Positions 30,422 through 39,268 of a stretch of DNA of 42,279 bases are shown in pieces. A program made the translations under genes and the position numbers. The stretch lies in the NCBI GenBank assembly GCA_017501105.1, contig JAFVXO010000023.1, forward strand, positions 1-42,279. The letters run 5' to 3'. The notes below the pieces were generated by a model. That model had not been told where the DNA came from. It saw only the letters and a list, made by a program, of their open reading frames with translations, and searched no databases. The DNA comes from Clostridia bacterium (lineage in GTDB: Bacteria > Bacillota > Clostridia > RGIG7378). Numbering within the stretch: position 1 is the stretch's first letter; every line of letters begins with the position of its first letter.

Positions 30422-33400
30422 TTAGTTTCCGACCTTACCTGCTGCAATGTCATCTGCAGTAGGAAGACCGAACTCTTGTCTCTTGTTTGTAATCTCGTCG
30501 TTGATAGTACGCAGGTACTCAATCAATGTCTCACGAGGATCAACCTTGTTGTAAACGCACTTTCTGAATGCATTGGACAGGTGGCGGCTGGTGAAGTAGC
30601 TGCCGGGAAGCTGAGGAATACCCTTAGCCCAGCTCCACTGCTCAAGAATCATAGCGTGGTCCTTGGTTGTCCAGGAAATCTGCTCGAAGGCCTCCAGGTT
30701 AGCTGTAGCGTATCTGGCAGCAGATCCCATAACGGACTCCAGGTTCTTGCCGAAGCTGACCTGTGTAGCTGCAGATGTCCACCACTTCATGAACTCCCAA
30801 GATGCATCGGGGTCCTCTGTTGCAGACAACATCATACATGCATTACCTGTAGCTGCGACACTTCTATCGATGTAGGTGTTGCCGCTGGCATCAACGCGCT
30901 CGGTGCCGGGAACCAGTGCCCAACTCCACTTACCCCTGATTTCGGGAGCGAAAACAGACAGTGTGTTGTACAAGCTGTAATCGGAAATACCGATAGGCAT
31001 CTCGCCGATTCTGAAACGGTTGAGGAAGTCGTAGGTTACCTCGCAGCCGTAGTCTGTATAGAACAGACACAGCAGCTCAAATGCCTCAATAGCCTCATCT
31101 CTATCCATAGCTGTTGCTGTTCCGTCATCAGTGTACAGCTGTCCGCCGTGCTGATACAGGAACATAGAGTAGATTGACAATGTGGTAGCAACGTCAGCCA
31201 TTGATGCAAGACCAAAGGCCATGTTGTGCTCAGCCAGGTCAGGCAGGATGGTAATAACATCGTCCCATGTCTCGGGAACCTGCAGTCCAAGCTCATCCAT
31301 AACGTCTGTTCTGTAGAACAGCATGGGGAATGTCTCTGTCTCAGGTAAGCCGTATACGCCTACAGCGCCGTTGGCACCCTCAAACTTGAGAGCCTCAAGA
31401 GCACTTGCGTTGAATCTCTTGGCGATCTCGTCGTAGTCCTCAAACTGAGTCAAATCATATGCTGCGCTACGGATAGCATAGTTAACAGGCTCTGTGCACC
31501 ATACCTGAACAACTACGTCAGGTCCGATACCTGCAACAACGGCGGGAAGCAAGTTACCACCGGTAACCAACTGCAGGTTAACGTAGATAGGTGCTCCAGC
31601 TGCCTCTGTAGCAGGAACAAATGTGTCATCAATCAGTGCCTTGAGGATGTTGGACTGGTCACGACCTGTTGTAATCCATACAGTAATGTTGGAAGAGCCA
31701 GATTCCTCGTCGTATACGTTACCAATGGAGCTATAGTCATTGAAGAATGAGTTAAGGAAAGAGCTGAACTCATGCCAAATACTCTGCCATATGGTATCGT
31801 TTGCACGAGGGATCTCGGTCAGCTGATCCTGAGATGTTACATAGAAGCAATCCATCTCCAGAGGAGTAGCGCTCATGTTGATCATCCATGTGGACAGTGA
31901 ACCGATGTTGGTCTTGAGCTGGTCCAGAGACTTGGGAATATTCTCAGGCTTTGCAACCAGCTTGCGCAACTGCTTGGACAGAGTCTCCAGAGTACCGACC
32001 TTGTCTCCCTTAGCTCCTGTAAGAGCCAACAGATCCTCGATCATCTTGTCCAACTCGTTTGCTGTATTCTCGAAAATGAGGATAACGCCGGGCAATCTCT
32101 GATCCAACTGGTAGTCTGCATATGTATCAGGAGTAGTACCTGTGATCATAAGGATCTTACGGTAGCAGACGTTGAGCAGGTTAACCAGCTCGTCAGCCGT
32201 GGTAATCAGGTCTGTCATGTCTCCAATGGAGGCCTCCAGTCTGATAGTATGGGTACCTGCTGTCAGATAGAAATAGTAGGGGTTGCCCTGTCCGTCGCCG
32301 ATGGTCTTGTTGACCCAGCCGTTCTCGTAGGGGAAGTGGAGATTCTCGCACTCCGCAAAGGGAACCTCTCCGTCAATCTTGAGAATACGTGTGGAATAAA
32401 TACCTCTGGCTACGTTCTGCCTGTACTTGAGGGTAAGGCAATACATACCGTCTGCAGGAACCTCAATCTCGTACTCAATCCACTGACCGGAGGTGTTCCA
32501 TGTCTCACCACCGACGGTGTTGTACTTGATCTCCTTTACGCTGTAGGGGGTAACTGTAGCAGAAGATCTATTGTTCTGTGCAATCAATGTAGTAGAGGAT
32601 GTGTGAGTGGTAAGCTCAGCCTCGTACTTCTTGAAATAGCTGTCTATAACGTTGATGTTGGCATACTTGCTCAGATAATCCTGATAAGGCTGAACAGCAA
32701 CCTTGTTTGCAACGGTAATAACACCAATAACCAGGGGCTCCTTAGTAGCCTCAAGGGTAATTGTGTTCTCTCCCGCCTCAAGATAGAAGCTGTAGGGCTC
32801 TACATAGTAACCGTTGGGGTCACTGATGTATGTGCCGTTCCACAGCGGATCCTCTATGAGTCCGGGACGGATATCGTTGTTTCTGTTGTCAACAGCAAAT
32901 CCTGTGTCGGGGTTACGGTTAGGAGATGTAACCTCCTTGTTCTGCCATGTGCGGACGAACAAAGCCGTACCTGCATCAAAGAAAGGCAGTTCACCGTTAA
33001 TCAAGAACCTGCGTTCTGCATCGGATCCCTTGCCTTCAGTAGGACAGAACTCGACAAATACCTGGTAAAGTCCAGATGTTGGGACATTGAAGCTGTATGT
33101 AACACTGCTGCTCTCCTCGGTCTTGACTGCCTGGCCGCCCTTGTAGCCGTTGTAACCGTCTACAATGGTGTATCCGCTAGACAATTCAGTAACCAAGTTG
33201 GAGGGTGTTACCTTAATGACATCAGTAGGCCTAAAGTCGTCCTTAACGTGCTCGATGTAGTATGCGTATGAATCCATATCTATATATGCAGGATCCTGCA
33301 GTATAGAATCGATGGACATACCCGAACCGCTAAAGTCGTCAGAGCCTACGTCTTCTGTGACAACTTCATCGCCCGCTGACTCATCTGCATTGTCCTCACC

Positions 33401-33487
33401 GTCTGCTGCAAAAGTAATAGCTACTACAGCAACGGCCACAACGGCCAATGTCAGAAGAACAGCAATGAATTTGGTCCATTTTGACAT
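30422..33487 (-). CDS. Extracellular solute-binding protein with two carbohydrate-binding-like modules
   Basis: At 1021 residues this is more than twice the size of a usual sugar-binding protein. It has an N-terminal membrane helix (about 5-27) with no lipobox cysteine, then an acidic linker. Two related beta-sandwich modules follow (about 100-262 and 325-425), sharing SYTF/EIEVP-x2-GxYxxxxxF, a short INGELPF/IDGEVPF turn and YSFYLEAGENTITLEA/YYFYLTAGTHTIRLEA strands. A helical spacer (about 430-560) leads to a family-1 solute-binding domain (about 590-990: LLPAVVAGIGPDVVV, GVYGLPETETFPMLFYRTD, WEFMKWWTS). First gene of the operon, behind a sigma-A promoter. No ATPase gene is nearby; a shared MsmX-like ATPase elsewhere is likely. 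Confidence 0.88.
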   Translation of the reverse strand: MSKWTKFIAVLLTLAVVAVAVVAITFAADGEDNADESAGDEVVTEDVGSDDFSGSGMSIDSILQDPAYIDMDSYAYYIEHVKDDFRPTDVIKVTPSNLVTELSSGYTIVDGYNGYKGGQAVKTEESSSVTYSFNVPTSGLYQVFVEFCPTEGKGSDAERRFLINGELPFFDAGTALFVRTWQNKEVTSPNRNPDTGFAVDNRNNDIRPGLIEDPLWNGTYISDPNGYYVEPYSFYLEAGENTITLEATKEPLVIGVITVANKVAVQPYQDYLSKYANINVIDSYFKKYEAELTTHTSSTTLIAQNNRSSATVTPYSVKEIKYNTVGGETWNTSGQWIEYEIEVPADGMYCLTLKYRQNVARGIYSTRILKIDGEVPFAECENLHFPYENGWVNKTIGDGQGNPYYFYLTAGTHTIRLEASIGDMTDLITTADELVNLLNVCYRKILMITGTTPDTYADYQLDQRLPGVILIFENTANELDKMIEDLLALTGAKGDKVGTLETLSKQLRKLVAKPENIPKSLDQLKTNIGSLSTWMINMSATPLEMDCFYVTSQDQLTEIPRANDTIWQSIWHEFSSFLNSFFNDYSSIGNVYDEESGSSNITVWITTGRDQSNILKALIDDTFVPATEAAGAPIYVNLQLVTGGNLLPAVVAGIGPDVVVQVWCTEPVNYAIRSAAYDLTQFEDYDEIAKRFNASALEALKFEGANGAVGVYGLPETETFPMLFYRTDVMDELGLQVPETWDDVITILPDLAEHNMAFGLASMADVATTLSIYSMFLYQHGGQLYTDDGTATAMDRDEAIEAFELLCLFYTDYGCEVTYDFLNRFRIGEMPIGISDYSLYNTLSVFAPEIRGKWSWALVPGTERVDASGNTYIDRSVAATGNACMMLSATEDPDASWEFMKWWTSAATQVSFGKNLESVMGSAARYATANLEAFEQISWTTKDHAMILEQWSWAKGIPQLPGSYFTSRHLSNAFRKCVYNKVDPRETLIEYLRTINDEITNKRQEFGLPTADDIAAGKVGN

Positions 33488-33560
33488 TTCTCTTCCTCGC
33501 TTTTGTTACTAAATCTAAAGTTCGTCTTTGTTTTGTGAATAAACAAAGAAAACCCCGTTC

Positions 33561-33589
33561 ATTCTAACATGGGTTTTGGTCAAAGTCAA
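33561..33589 (-). promoter_or_regulatory. Sigma-A promoter of the glycan-uptake operon
   Basis: On the minus strand: TTGACT (33584-33589), 17-bp spacer, TAGAAT (33561-33566). The expected start near 33554 gives a leader of about 67 nt. Confidence 0.8.
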
Positions 33590-33618
33590 CAATGGAATGG
33601 GGGAAGATACATCAATTA

Positions 33619-33633
33619 TGACCAAACCGGTCA
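33619..33633. promoter_or_regulatory. Operator-like palindrome between divergent promoters
   Basis: TGACC (33619-33623) and GGTCA (33629-33633) are inverted repeats around AAACC, 30 bp upstream of the operon's -35 box. The rest of 33590-33750 is AT-rich and I see no gene in it. Confidence 0.35.
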
Positions 33634-33753
33634 CAATTTAATGCAAATGAAATGTATTAAAATATACAACCAAATAATACACCGCCCCATTATACAATGT
33701 CAATAAACCAACCTCCCGTTTTTGCCGTTTTTTTGAGCAAAAAGTCAACAATT

Positions 33754-33782
33754 TTGACAGTAATATTTACCACATATATAAT
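33754..33782 (+). promoter_or_regulatory. Consensus sigma-A promoter for the M23 peptidase gene
   Basis: TTGACA (33754-33759), exactly 17 bp, TATAAT (33777-33782): a perfect match to consensus in both boxes and spacing. Confidence 0.9.
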
Positions 33783-33801
33783 GCTGTCTTGGGAGGATTT
33801 T

Positions 33802-34653
33802 ATGCCAATGAAAAAGCATCTCAGGATATATGCCATTTTAGGCATTGTTATTGTTGGGCTCATGGTAGCCTTGATTTGTATGGGTGTACATTTTAACAAA
33901 TATTGCCGGGAATTGGAGAGTTCCATAGCCGCCCTGGAGGGAGATAAGCAGCAGACTGCCCAGCAGGTAGACCTGTTGAACCGGGAACTGGCTAACTTCA
34001 GGGATTCTATGGATAGGTTTGAGCTGGACATGGCCCTGCTTAACGAGGATTCATCTATTTACAGCTATTCCCAGGTGGCGCTTTCCAACGGTCTGACCGG
34101 ATCCGAGAACACAACGGACGCCTCCGACATTTCTACAGTTTGGGCAGCCCTCAATGTTATCAAATGGGCATATTCCGACAACTCCCTCACCAACCGATTT
34201 GTGGCACAGAGCGATTTGAATTCGGTTATCAACGGAGTCAACAACATCGTCAGCGCCCTGGAGCGTTATCCCGACCTGTGGCCCACCGACGGCGGATGGG
34301 TTACATCCTATTTTGGTTACCGCTCTGATCCCTTCACCTCCGAGGTAAAGTACCACAGTGGTGTGGACATCGCAGTAAACTACGGCACCAACGTATACGC
34401 CTCCGGTGCAGGCACAGTATATGCCACAGGCTACGACGAGGCCGGTTACGGCTACTACGTGATGGTAGACCACGGCAATGGCTATGTGTCCCTATACGGA
34501 CACCTGTCCAAGATAAACGTGTCCACAGGGCAGAAGGTCTCCAAGGGTCAAGTCATTGCCCTGTCCGGAAACAGTGGCCGCAGCACAGGACCCCATCTCC
34601 ACGCAGAGTTGCGACAGAACGGAGTGAGAGTGTCTCCCAAGTTCGACTACTAA
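33802..34653 (+). CDS. M23-family (LytM-like) peptidoglycan endopeptidase, membrane-anchored
   Basis: The 283-residue protein has an N-terminal membrane helix (about 9-29), a coiled-coil stretch (about 33-75), a helical spacer and a C-terminal LytM/M23 domain (about 155-283). The zinc ligands are present: HSGVD (about 184-188) and HLH in TGPHLHAEL (about 262-270), with VMVDHGNGYVSLYGHL between. Active enzymes of this type cut peptide cross-bridges. I choose the ATG at 33802, 5 nt after GGGAGG; the frame is open further upstream, to 33697, but that segment contains the promoter. Alternative ATG at 33808. A terminator follows. Confidence 0.92.
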   Translation: MPMKKHLRIYAILGIVIVGLMVALICMGVHFNKYCRELESSIAALEGDKQQTAQQVDLLNRELANFRDSMDRFELDMALLNEDSSIYSYSQVALSNGLTGSENTTDASDISTVWAALNVIKWAYSDNSLTNRFVAQSDLNSVINGVNNIVSALERYPDLWPTDGGWVTSYFGYRSDPFTSEVKYHSGVDIAVNYGTNVYASGAGTVYATGYDEAGYGYYVMVDHGNGYVSLYGHLSKINVSTGQKVSKGQVIALSGNSGRSTGPHLHAELRQNGVRVSPKFDY

Positions 34654-34672
34654 ATACATAATGTATAATATA

Positions 34673-34705
34673 AGAGTTCGGGAATCGCCCCGGACTCTTT
34701 TTGTT
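34673..34705 (+). terminator. Rho-independent terminator after the M23 peptidase gene
   Basis: AGAGTTCGGG (34673-34682) pairs with CCCGGACTCT (34689-34698) with one G-T pair, followed by TTTTTGTTT. Confidence 0.88.
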
Positions 34706-34726
34706 TGCCCTCTGCGCAAACTAAAT

Positions 34727-34754
34727 GAGGCACACCCACTACAGGATATGCCTC
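34727..34754 (-). terminator. Hairpin after pncB, possible terminator
   Basis: GAGGCA (34727-34732) pairs with TGCCTC (34749-34754), with inner ACCC/GG pairing. Only a weak T-run follows on the minus strand. It resembles the hairpins at 145 and 1503. Confidence 0.4.
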
Positions 34755-34778
34755 TGATATTCGCTATGTACCTATTAA

Positions 34779-36233
34779 TCAGTGCTGGTCCGGTTTTGCC
34801 TGTGACCCGGCACGCAGCAGGTTCCACTTGAGATCCCACAGGTTCTGGGACAAGTCCACATAGTACTTGTGAGGGTTCTCAAAACGGAGGACAGAGTCCC
34901 ACATGGTGTCTACCTGCTCCTTGCAGTATGCCTGCAGTTCCTGTACGCTCTTGCGCTGATATACCAGCTGGCCGCCCTTGAACAACTCTACCCTCAAGCG
35001 CCTGGCTGTAAAGTCGTAGACTGTCTTGCGCTTCCATGTGTTCTCAGGATCGAATATCTCGTAGTCCTCACTATCATCGATAACCTCGTCAGCTAATGTG
35101 ATAACATCGGCCAGGGCCTTGCCTGTCTGGTTGTCATACAGTCTCCACAGCTCCTTGATGCCTGGGTTGTTGATCTTGCCGATGTTCTCGCTGAGCTTGA
35201 TCTTGGGCTCAATGGTTCCGTCGGGATGTTCCACTGCGCACATCTTGTATACGCCGCCGAAAATAGGCTCTGACTGGGAGGTAATCAGCCTCTCTCCCAC
35301 GCCGAAACTGTCGATAGGGGCACCGTTGCGCAGAAGTTCGCGGATAACGTACTCATCCAGGGAGTTGGACACACAGATTTTGCAATCCGGATATCCTGCC
35401 TCGTCCAGTTTCTTACGCACCTCTCCGGACAGCCAACCCAGATCGCCACTGTCGATACGGACACCGGCAGGTCTGCATCCCATGGGCTTAAGCACCTCGT
35501 CAAAGCAACGAATTGCGTTTGGCACACCGGACTTGAGCACGTTGTATGTGTCAATCAGCAGTGTGCAGGAGTTGGGGTATGTTCTGGCGTATGCGCAGAA
35601 AGCCTCGTACTCTGAATCAAATGTCTGAATCCAGCTGTGGGCCATGGTTCCCAGGGCGGGAATGCCGTATTCCCTGTCAGACAGGGTACATGCTGTACCA
35701 GTGCAACCGCCGATATAGGCAGCTCTGGCGCCCAGTATTGCAGACAATGCGCTCTGTGCCCTCCTGGAGCCGAATTCCATAACAGGCTTGCCCTCAGCAG
35801 CTCTGCAGATACGGTTGGCCTTGGTGCAGATAAGACTCTGGTGGTTGATTACCAGCAGCACCATAGTCTCAATAAACTGTGCCTGCATAATGGGGCCCCT
35901 GACGGTCAGAATGGGCTCCCCGGGGAAAATAGGTGTACCCTCGGGAACGCACCATACGTCGCACTCGAACTTAAATGTGCGCAGGTACTCCAGGAATTCG
36001 GGGGCAAAAATCTTCTTGCTCGCCAGATATTCAATGTCTTCGTCTGTAAACTTAAGTTCCTGCAGGTACTCGATGAGCTGGTCAACGCCACACATAATGG
36101 CCATGCCTCCTCCGTCGGGGATCCTGCGGAAGAACATATCAAAGTATGCAATCTTGTCTGCCTGGCCCTGTTTCAAATAGCCGTTGGCCATGGTCAGCTC
36201 ATAAAAATCTGTCAATAGTGTAAGGTTCATCAT
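34779..36233 (-). CDS. pncB: Nicotinate phosphoribosyltransferase
   Basis: PncB makes nicotinate mononucleotide from nicotinate and PRPP in NAD salvage. The 484-residue protein has the family landmarks LLTDFYELTMANGYL (6-20), EFGSRRAQS, GTMAHSWIQ, VRIDSGDLGWLS and the phosphate-binding region FGVGERLITSQSEPIFGGVYK. It starts with ATGATG overlapping nothing but lying 1 nt after the mreB-like stop; GAGGG upstream serves as binding site. Last gene of the lspA-rluD-dut-mreB-pncB operon. Confidence 0.96.
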   Translation of the reverse strand: MMNLTLLTDFYELTMANGYLKQGQADKIAYFDMFFRRIPDGGGMAIMCGVDQLIEYLQELKFTDEDIEYLASKKIFAPEFLEYLRTFKFECDVWCVPEGTPIFPGEPILTVRGPIMQAQFIETMVLLVINHQSLICTKANRICRAAEGKPVMEFGSRRAQSALSAILGARAAYIGGCTGTACTLSDREYGIPALGTMAHSWIQTFDSEYEAFCAYARTYPNSCTLLIDTYNVLKSGVPNAIRCFDEVLKPMGCRPAGVRIDSGDLGWLSGEVRKKLDEAGYPDCKICVSNSLDEYVIRELLRNGAPIDSFGVGERLITSQSEPIFGGVYKMCAVEHPDGTIEPKIKLSENIGKINNPGIKELWRLYDNQTGKALADVITLADEVIDDSEDYEIFDPENTWKRKTVYDFTARRLRVELFKGGQLVYQRKSVQELQAYCKEQVDTMWDSVLRFENPHKYYVDLSQNLWDLKWNLLRAGSQAKPDQH

Positions 36234-36234
36234 A

Positions 36235-37254
36235 CTATTCTGCCCTCTTTCCCAATTCTGCCAAATTATCCATTGCTACGCCGGTGCCCTTGGCTACGCA
36301 CAATTCCGGCTCATCTGCTACGATAACCCTGATACCTGTTCGGTTCTGCAGGTACTTGTCCAGTCCTCTCAGCCTGGCTGCACCACCGGTCAATATAATA
36401 CCACGTTCGCTGATATCCGCCGATAGCTCCGGGGGAATCTTTTCCAAAACAACGCACACCGTGTCGGTAATGATGTCTGCAACCTCGTTGAGGGGCTCGT
36501 ACAATTCCTCGGCAGTTACCCTGACCGACATAGGCAACCCTGTTGCAGTGTTGCGTCCTCGAACATCCATGGAGTCCTCCTTGGAGGGCGAAGACAGAGT
36601 GCCCAGGCGAACCTTGATGTTCTCTGCAGTGCGGTCTCCAATCAGAATGTTGAATCTCCTGCGCAGGAAACGGACAATAGCCTCGTCGAACTTGTCTCCT
36701 GCAATCTTAACGGAACTGCTCTCTACGATACCTCCCATGGAAATAACCGCTACGTCTGTGGTACCGCCGCCTATATCCACAATCATAGAGCCGCAGGGCT
36801 TGGATATATCCAGTCCCGCTCCCAGCGCAGCTGCCACAGGCTCCTCCAGGATGTAGGTCTTCTTGGCACCGCAGTATTCGGCTGCCAGAACTACCGCTCT
36901 CTTCTCTACCTCAGTAATGCCGCAGGGCACGCATATTACAACGCTGGGCCTGAACAAAACCCTGCGGATGCTGCCCGGACCGATTACCCTATCTACAAAA
37001 GTCTTGAGCATCTTCTTGGTAATCTCGTAGTCGGAAATAACTCCGTCCTTAAGTGGCTTGATCGCAACAACGTTACCTGTGGTGCGGCCCAAAAGTCCGT
37101 ATGCAGCCTCGCCAACTGACAGAATCTGGTCATCGTCCTTGTTAATAGCCACAATGGACATGTCGTTGAGAACTACGCCTCTATTCTTATTGTAAATCAA
37201 AACGGTGGAGGTACCCAGGTCGATACCCAGGTTAATTCCAAAATCAAATTTCAT
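36235..37254 (-). CDS. mreB: MreB/Mbl-family actin-like rod-shape protein
   Basis: This bacterial actin guides lateral cell-wall synthesis. The 339-residue protein has phosphate-1 NLGIDLGTSTVLIY (8-21), phosphate-2 VDIGGGTTDVAVIS (about 166-179) and the adenosine motif ILTGGAARLRG (about 290-300). It is not beside mreC/mreD, so it may be a second copy of the Mbl/MreBH kind rather than MreB proper. GGAGG precedes the ATG at 37254. It lies 16 bp after dut. Confidence 0.93.
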   Translation of the reverse strand: MKFDFGINLGIDLGTSTVLIYNKNRGVVLNDMSIVAINKDDDQILSVGEAAYGLLGRTTGNVVAIKPLKDGVISDYEITKKMLKTFVDRVIGPGSIRRVLFRPSVVICVPCGITEVEKRAVVLAAEYCGAKKTYILEEPVAAALGAGLDISKPCGSMIVDIGGGTTDVAVISMGGIVESSSVKIAGDKFDEAIVRFLRRRFNILIGDRTAENIKVRLGTLSSPSKEDSMDVRGRNTATGLPMSVRVTAEELYEPLNEVADIITDTVCVVLEKIPPELSADISERGIILTGGAARLRGLDKYLQNRTGIRVIVADEPELCVAKGTGVAMDNLAELGKRAE

Positions 37255-37270
37255 CTATATGCCTCCGCTA

Positions 37271-37750
37271 TTACTTTACTCCTGTGCTTCCAAAGCCGCC
37301 GCCGCGATCTGATCCGATGACCGAAACGTCGTCACAGGGAATAACGCAAATCTGTTCGTATTTGTTGAGCACCAGCTGTGCTATTCTGTCGCCCTTCTTA
37401 ATCATGTATGTGCCTGGGCCCTTGTCCGACAAGTTACGGCGTCTGAGTCCGTAAATAGCCGGAGAAGTGTTGTGGATAATAATACCCACCTCTCCCCTGT
37501 AGCCGCTGTCCACTGTGCCTACTCCGTTGGCTACTCTCAGTGGCGTCTTGAGGGAAACTCCGCTCCTGGCCCTGACCTGCAGTTCATATCCCTCCGGAAC
37601 AGCTACCTTGAGGCCTGTGGGAACTATGCATGTCTGTCCCGGCCGGATTACAATGTCGGCACAGGATGTAACGTCCATACCTGCATCTCCCGGGTGCTTG
37701 TACTGTGGGATAGATGCGTCGGGATTGATTTTTTCGAAATAAACGTCCAT
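37271..37750 (-). CDS. dut: dUTP diphosphatase (trimeric dUTPase)
   Basis: dUTPase hydrolyses dUTP, keeping uracil out of DNA and supplying dUMP for thymidylate. The 159-residue protein has the five trimeric-dUTPase motifs: HPGDAGMD (19-26), RARSGVSLK, NGVGTVDSGYRGEV, GDRIAQLVL and the C-terminal RGGGFGSTG. The start overlaps the rluD stop by 1 nt, showing coupling. Confidence 0.97.
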   Translation of the reverse strand: MDVYFEKINPDASIPQYKHPGDAGMDVTSCADIVIRPGQTCIVPTGLKVAVPEGYELQVRARSGVSLKTPLRVANGVGTVDSGYRGEVGIIIHNTSPAIYGLRRRNLSDKGPGTYMIKKGDRIAQLVLNKYEQICVIPCDDVSVIGSDRGGGFGSTGVK

Positions 37751-38664
37751 TATAATCCCCTCTCTCTGAGCATGTTCAGCGCCTCAGTCATATAGTTCGG
37801 AACCCCTGCGTCTATAGCCAAAGGTTCGCCGGTAATGGGATGAGCAAGTTCTATGTGCTTGGCATGGAGCAACTGCCCTCCTGCCTTGGCAAACAGCTTG
37901 TCCCCCTTGCCATACAACGGATCTCCCGCAACGGGATGACCTATGTGGCTCATGTGAACCCTGATCTGATGGGTGCGGCCCGTCAGTATTTCCACGTCCA
38001 ACAGAGTATATCTGTTGAACCTCTCAACTACAGTATACACAGTAATAGCCGACCTGCCATCGGGAAACACGCCGTATTTGAGGCGGTTCTTGGGGTCTCT
38101 GCCAATAGGAAGTTCAATCCTGCCACTGTCCTCGGTCCTGCCACACACCAGGGCAAGGTAGTGTTTGTGTACTTCCCGGGCTGCAAACATATCCGACAGA
38201 GCCTCGTGGGTGGGATTGTCCTTGGCTGACAGAATAACACCCGATGTGTCCTTGTCCAGACGGTGCACTATGCCGGGCCTGACTACTCCTCGTATGTCGG
38301 AAAGCTGTCCCTCACAGTGGTGCAACAGGGCATTGACCAATGTGCCGTCGTGGTTGCCAGCTCCAGGATGAACCACCATGCCTCTGGGCTTGTTCACCGC
38401 CACCAGATACTTGTCCTCATACAATATATCCAGCGGAATGCTCTCGGGCTCGGCCTTGTCGGGAATCGGGTCCGGCACCACCACATCTACCTCCAGCCCT
38501 ATCTCTGTGCGAAGGCTGGGCTTAACAGGTTTACCACCTGCTGTGACCATGCCCTCTTTGATAAGCTGGGCCACGTAGGACCTGGAGTAGCCCTCCATCT
38601 GAGTGGTCAGCCAGGCGTCGATACGCTCCCCCTCTGTTGTGCTGATAAATCGGCGTTGTTCCAT
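37750..38664 (-). CDS. rluD: RluD-family 23S rRNA pseudouridine synthase
   Basis: The 304-residue enzyme has an N-terminal S4 RNA-binding domain (about 10-75, GERIDAWLTTQMEGYSRSYV) and the RluA/RluD catalytic domain with VHRLDKDTSG (catalytic aspartate), followed by HKHYLALV and LTGRTHQIRVHM. Such enzymes modify the helix-69 loop of 23S rRNA or related sites. I choose the ATG at 38664, overlapping the lspA stop (TGATG); the frame is open above it but runs through lspA. The lspA-rluD order is standard in Firmicutes. Confidence 0.96.
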   Translation of the reverse strand: MEQRRFISTTEGERIDAWLTTQMEGYSRSYVAQLIKEGMVTAGGKPVKPSLRTEIGLEVDVVVPDPIPDKAEPESIPLDILYEDKYLVAVNKPRGMVVHPGAGNHDGTLVNALLHHCEGQLSDIRGVVRPGIVHRLDKDTSGVILSAKDNPTHEALSDMFAAREVHKHYLALVCGRTEDSGRIELPIGRDPKNRLKYGVFPDGRSAITVYTVVERFNRYTLLDVEILTGRTHQIRVHMSHIGHPVAGDPLYGKGDKLFAKAGGQLLHAKHIELAHPITGEPLAIDAGVPNYMTEALNMLRERGL

Positions 38665-39203
38665 CAGCTCTCCGGCTCCTCCTGCAGGGACTCGGTCTGT
38701 ATAACCTCGACATCCTCTGCAGCCTTTACGGCCTCTGTTGCCTGGTCCAGTTTGGCCTGAACTGCATCGTAAAATCCTATCACGTACACTATCAGCAGAC
38801 CTGTACCGCATACCACCAGTATGTCGGCCAGGTTAAATACAGGGAAATCGTATCCGAATATAATAAAGTCCAGAAAATCCACCACCGCCCCGGCAAAAAC
38901 TCTGTCGATCATATTGCCAATAGCGCCGCCCACAATCAGACTGATGCCCAGTCGCATACAAGCATGCCTGGTCCTGGTCATATAAAATATCAGTCCGGCT
39001 ACCATCAGCACTGAAATCAAGGTCAGTAGCCATGTGTGGCCAGATAGCATAGACCAGGCTCCACCGGTATTGGTGACGTAGTGGATGTCAAAAAAACCAT
39101 CAATAACCGGGATGGACTGGTACAAATCCATGAAGTGGGTGATCAGATGCTTGGATACCTGATCCAAAATAATCCCTATGACGATAATAATTGCCCAAAT
39201 CAA
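38664..39203 (-). CDS. lspA: Lipoprotein signal peptidase (signal peptidase II)
   Basis: LspA removes signal peptides from prolipoproteins. The 179-residue protein has four helices and both catalytic aspartates: GNMIDRV (near 98) and FNLADI (near 122). The conserved NTGAA motif reads NTGGAW here, a small change. A hydrophilic tail of about 30 acidic residues follows the last helix. The start is TTG at 39203, 8 nt after GGGAGG. It is the first gene of a five-gene operon. Confidence 0.96.
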   Translation of the reverse strand: MIWAIIIVIGIILDQVSKHLITHFMDLYQSIPVIDGFFDIHYVTNTGGAWSMLSGHTWLLTLISVLMVAGLIFYMTRTRHACMRLGISLIVGGAIGNMIDRVFAGAVVDFLDFIIFGYDFPVFNLADILVVCGTGLLIVYVIGFYDAVQAKLDQATEAVKAAEDVEVIQTESLQEEPES

Positions 39204-39235
39204 AGGCCCGTCCTCCCAAGGTGTAAATCATAATA

Positions 39236-39264
39236 ATTTTATCAAATGCCTACATGAGTTGCAA
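39236..39264 (-). promoter_or_regulatory. Promoter of the lspA operon
   Basis: On the minus strand: TTGCAA (39259-39264), 17-bp spacer, TAAAAT (39236-39241), in the gap after ymdB. Confidence 0.6.
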
Positions 39265-39268
39265 CGAC

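Noticed and set aside
33551-33577. AAAACCC/GGGTTTT inverted repeat as a leader attenuator of the glycan operon
   Set aside because: It overlaps the -10 box and the spacer of the promoter, so most of it would not be transcribed.
33697-33801. N-terminal extension of the M23 peptidase
   Set aside because: The segment contains the consensus promoter at 33754-33782; the good ribosome binding site serves the ATG at 33802.
38665-38811. N-terminal extension of rluD
   Set aside because: It is an out-of-frame reading of the end of lspA; the S4 domain begins right after the ATG at 38664.
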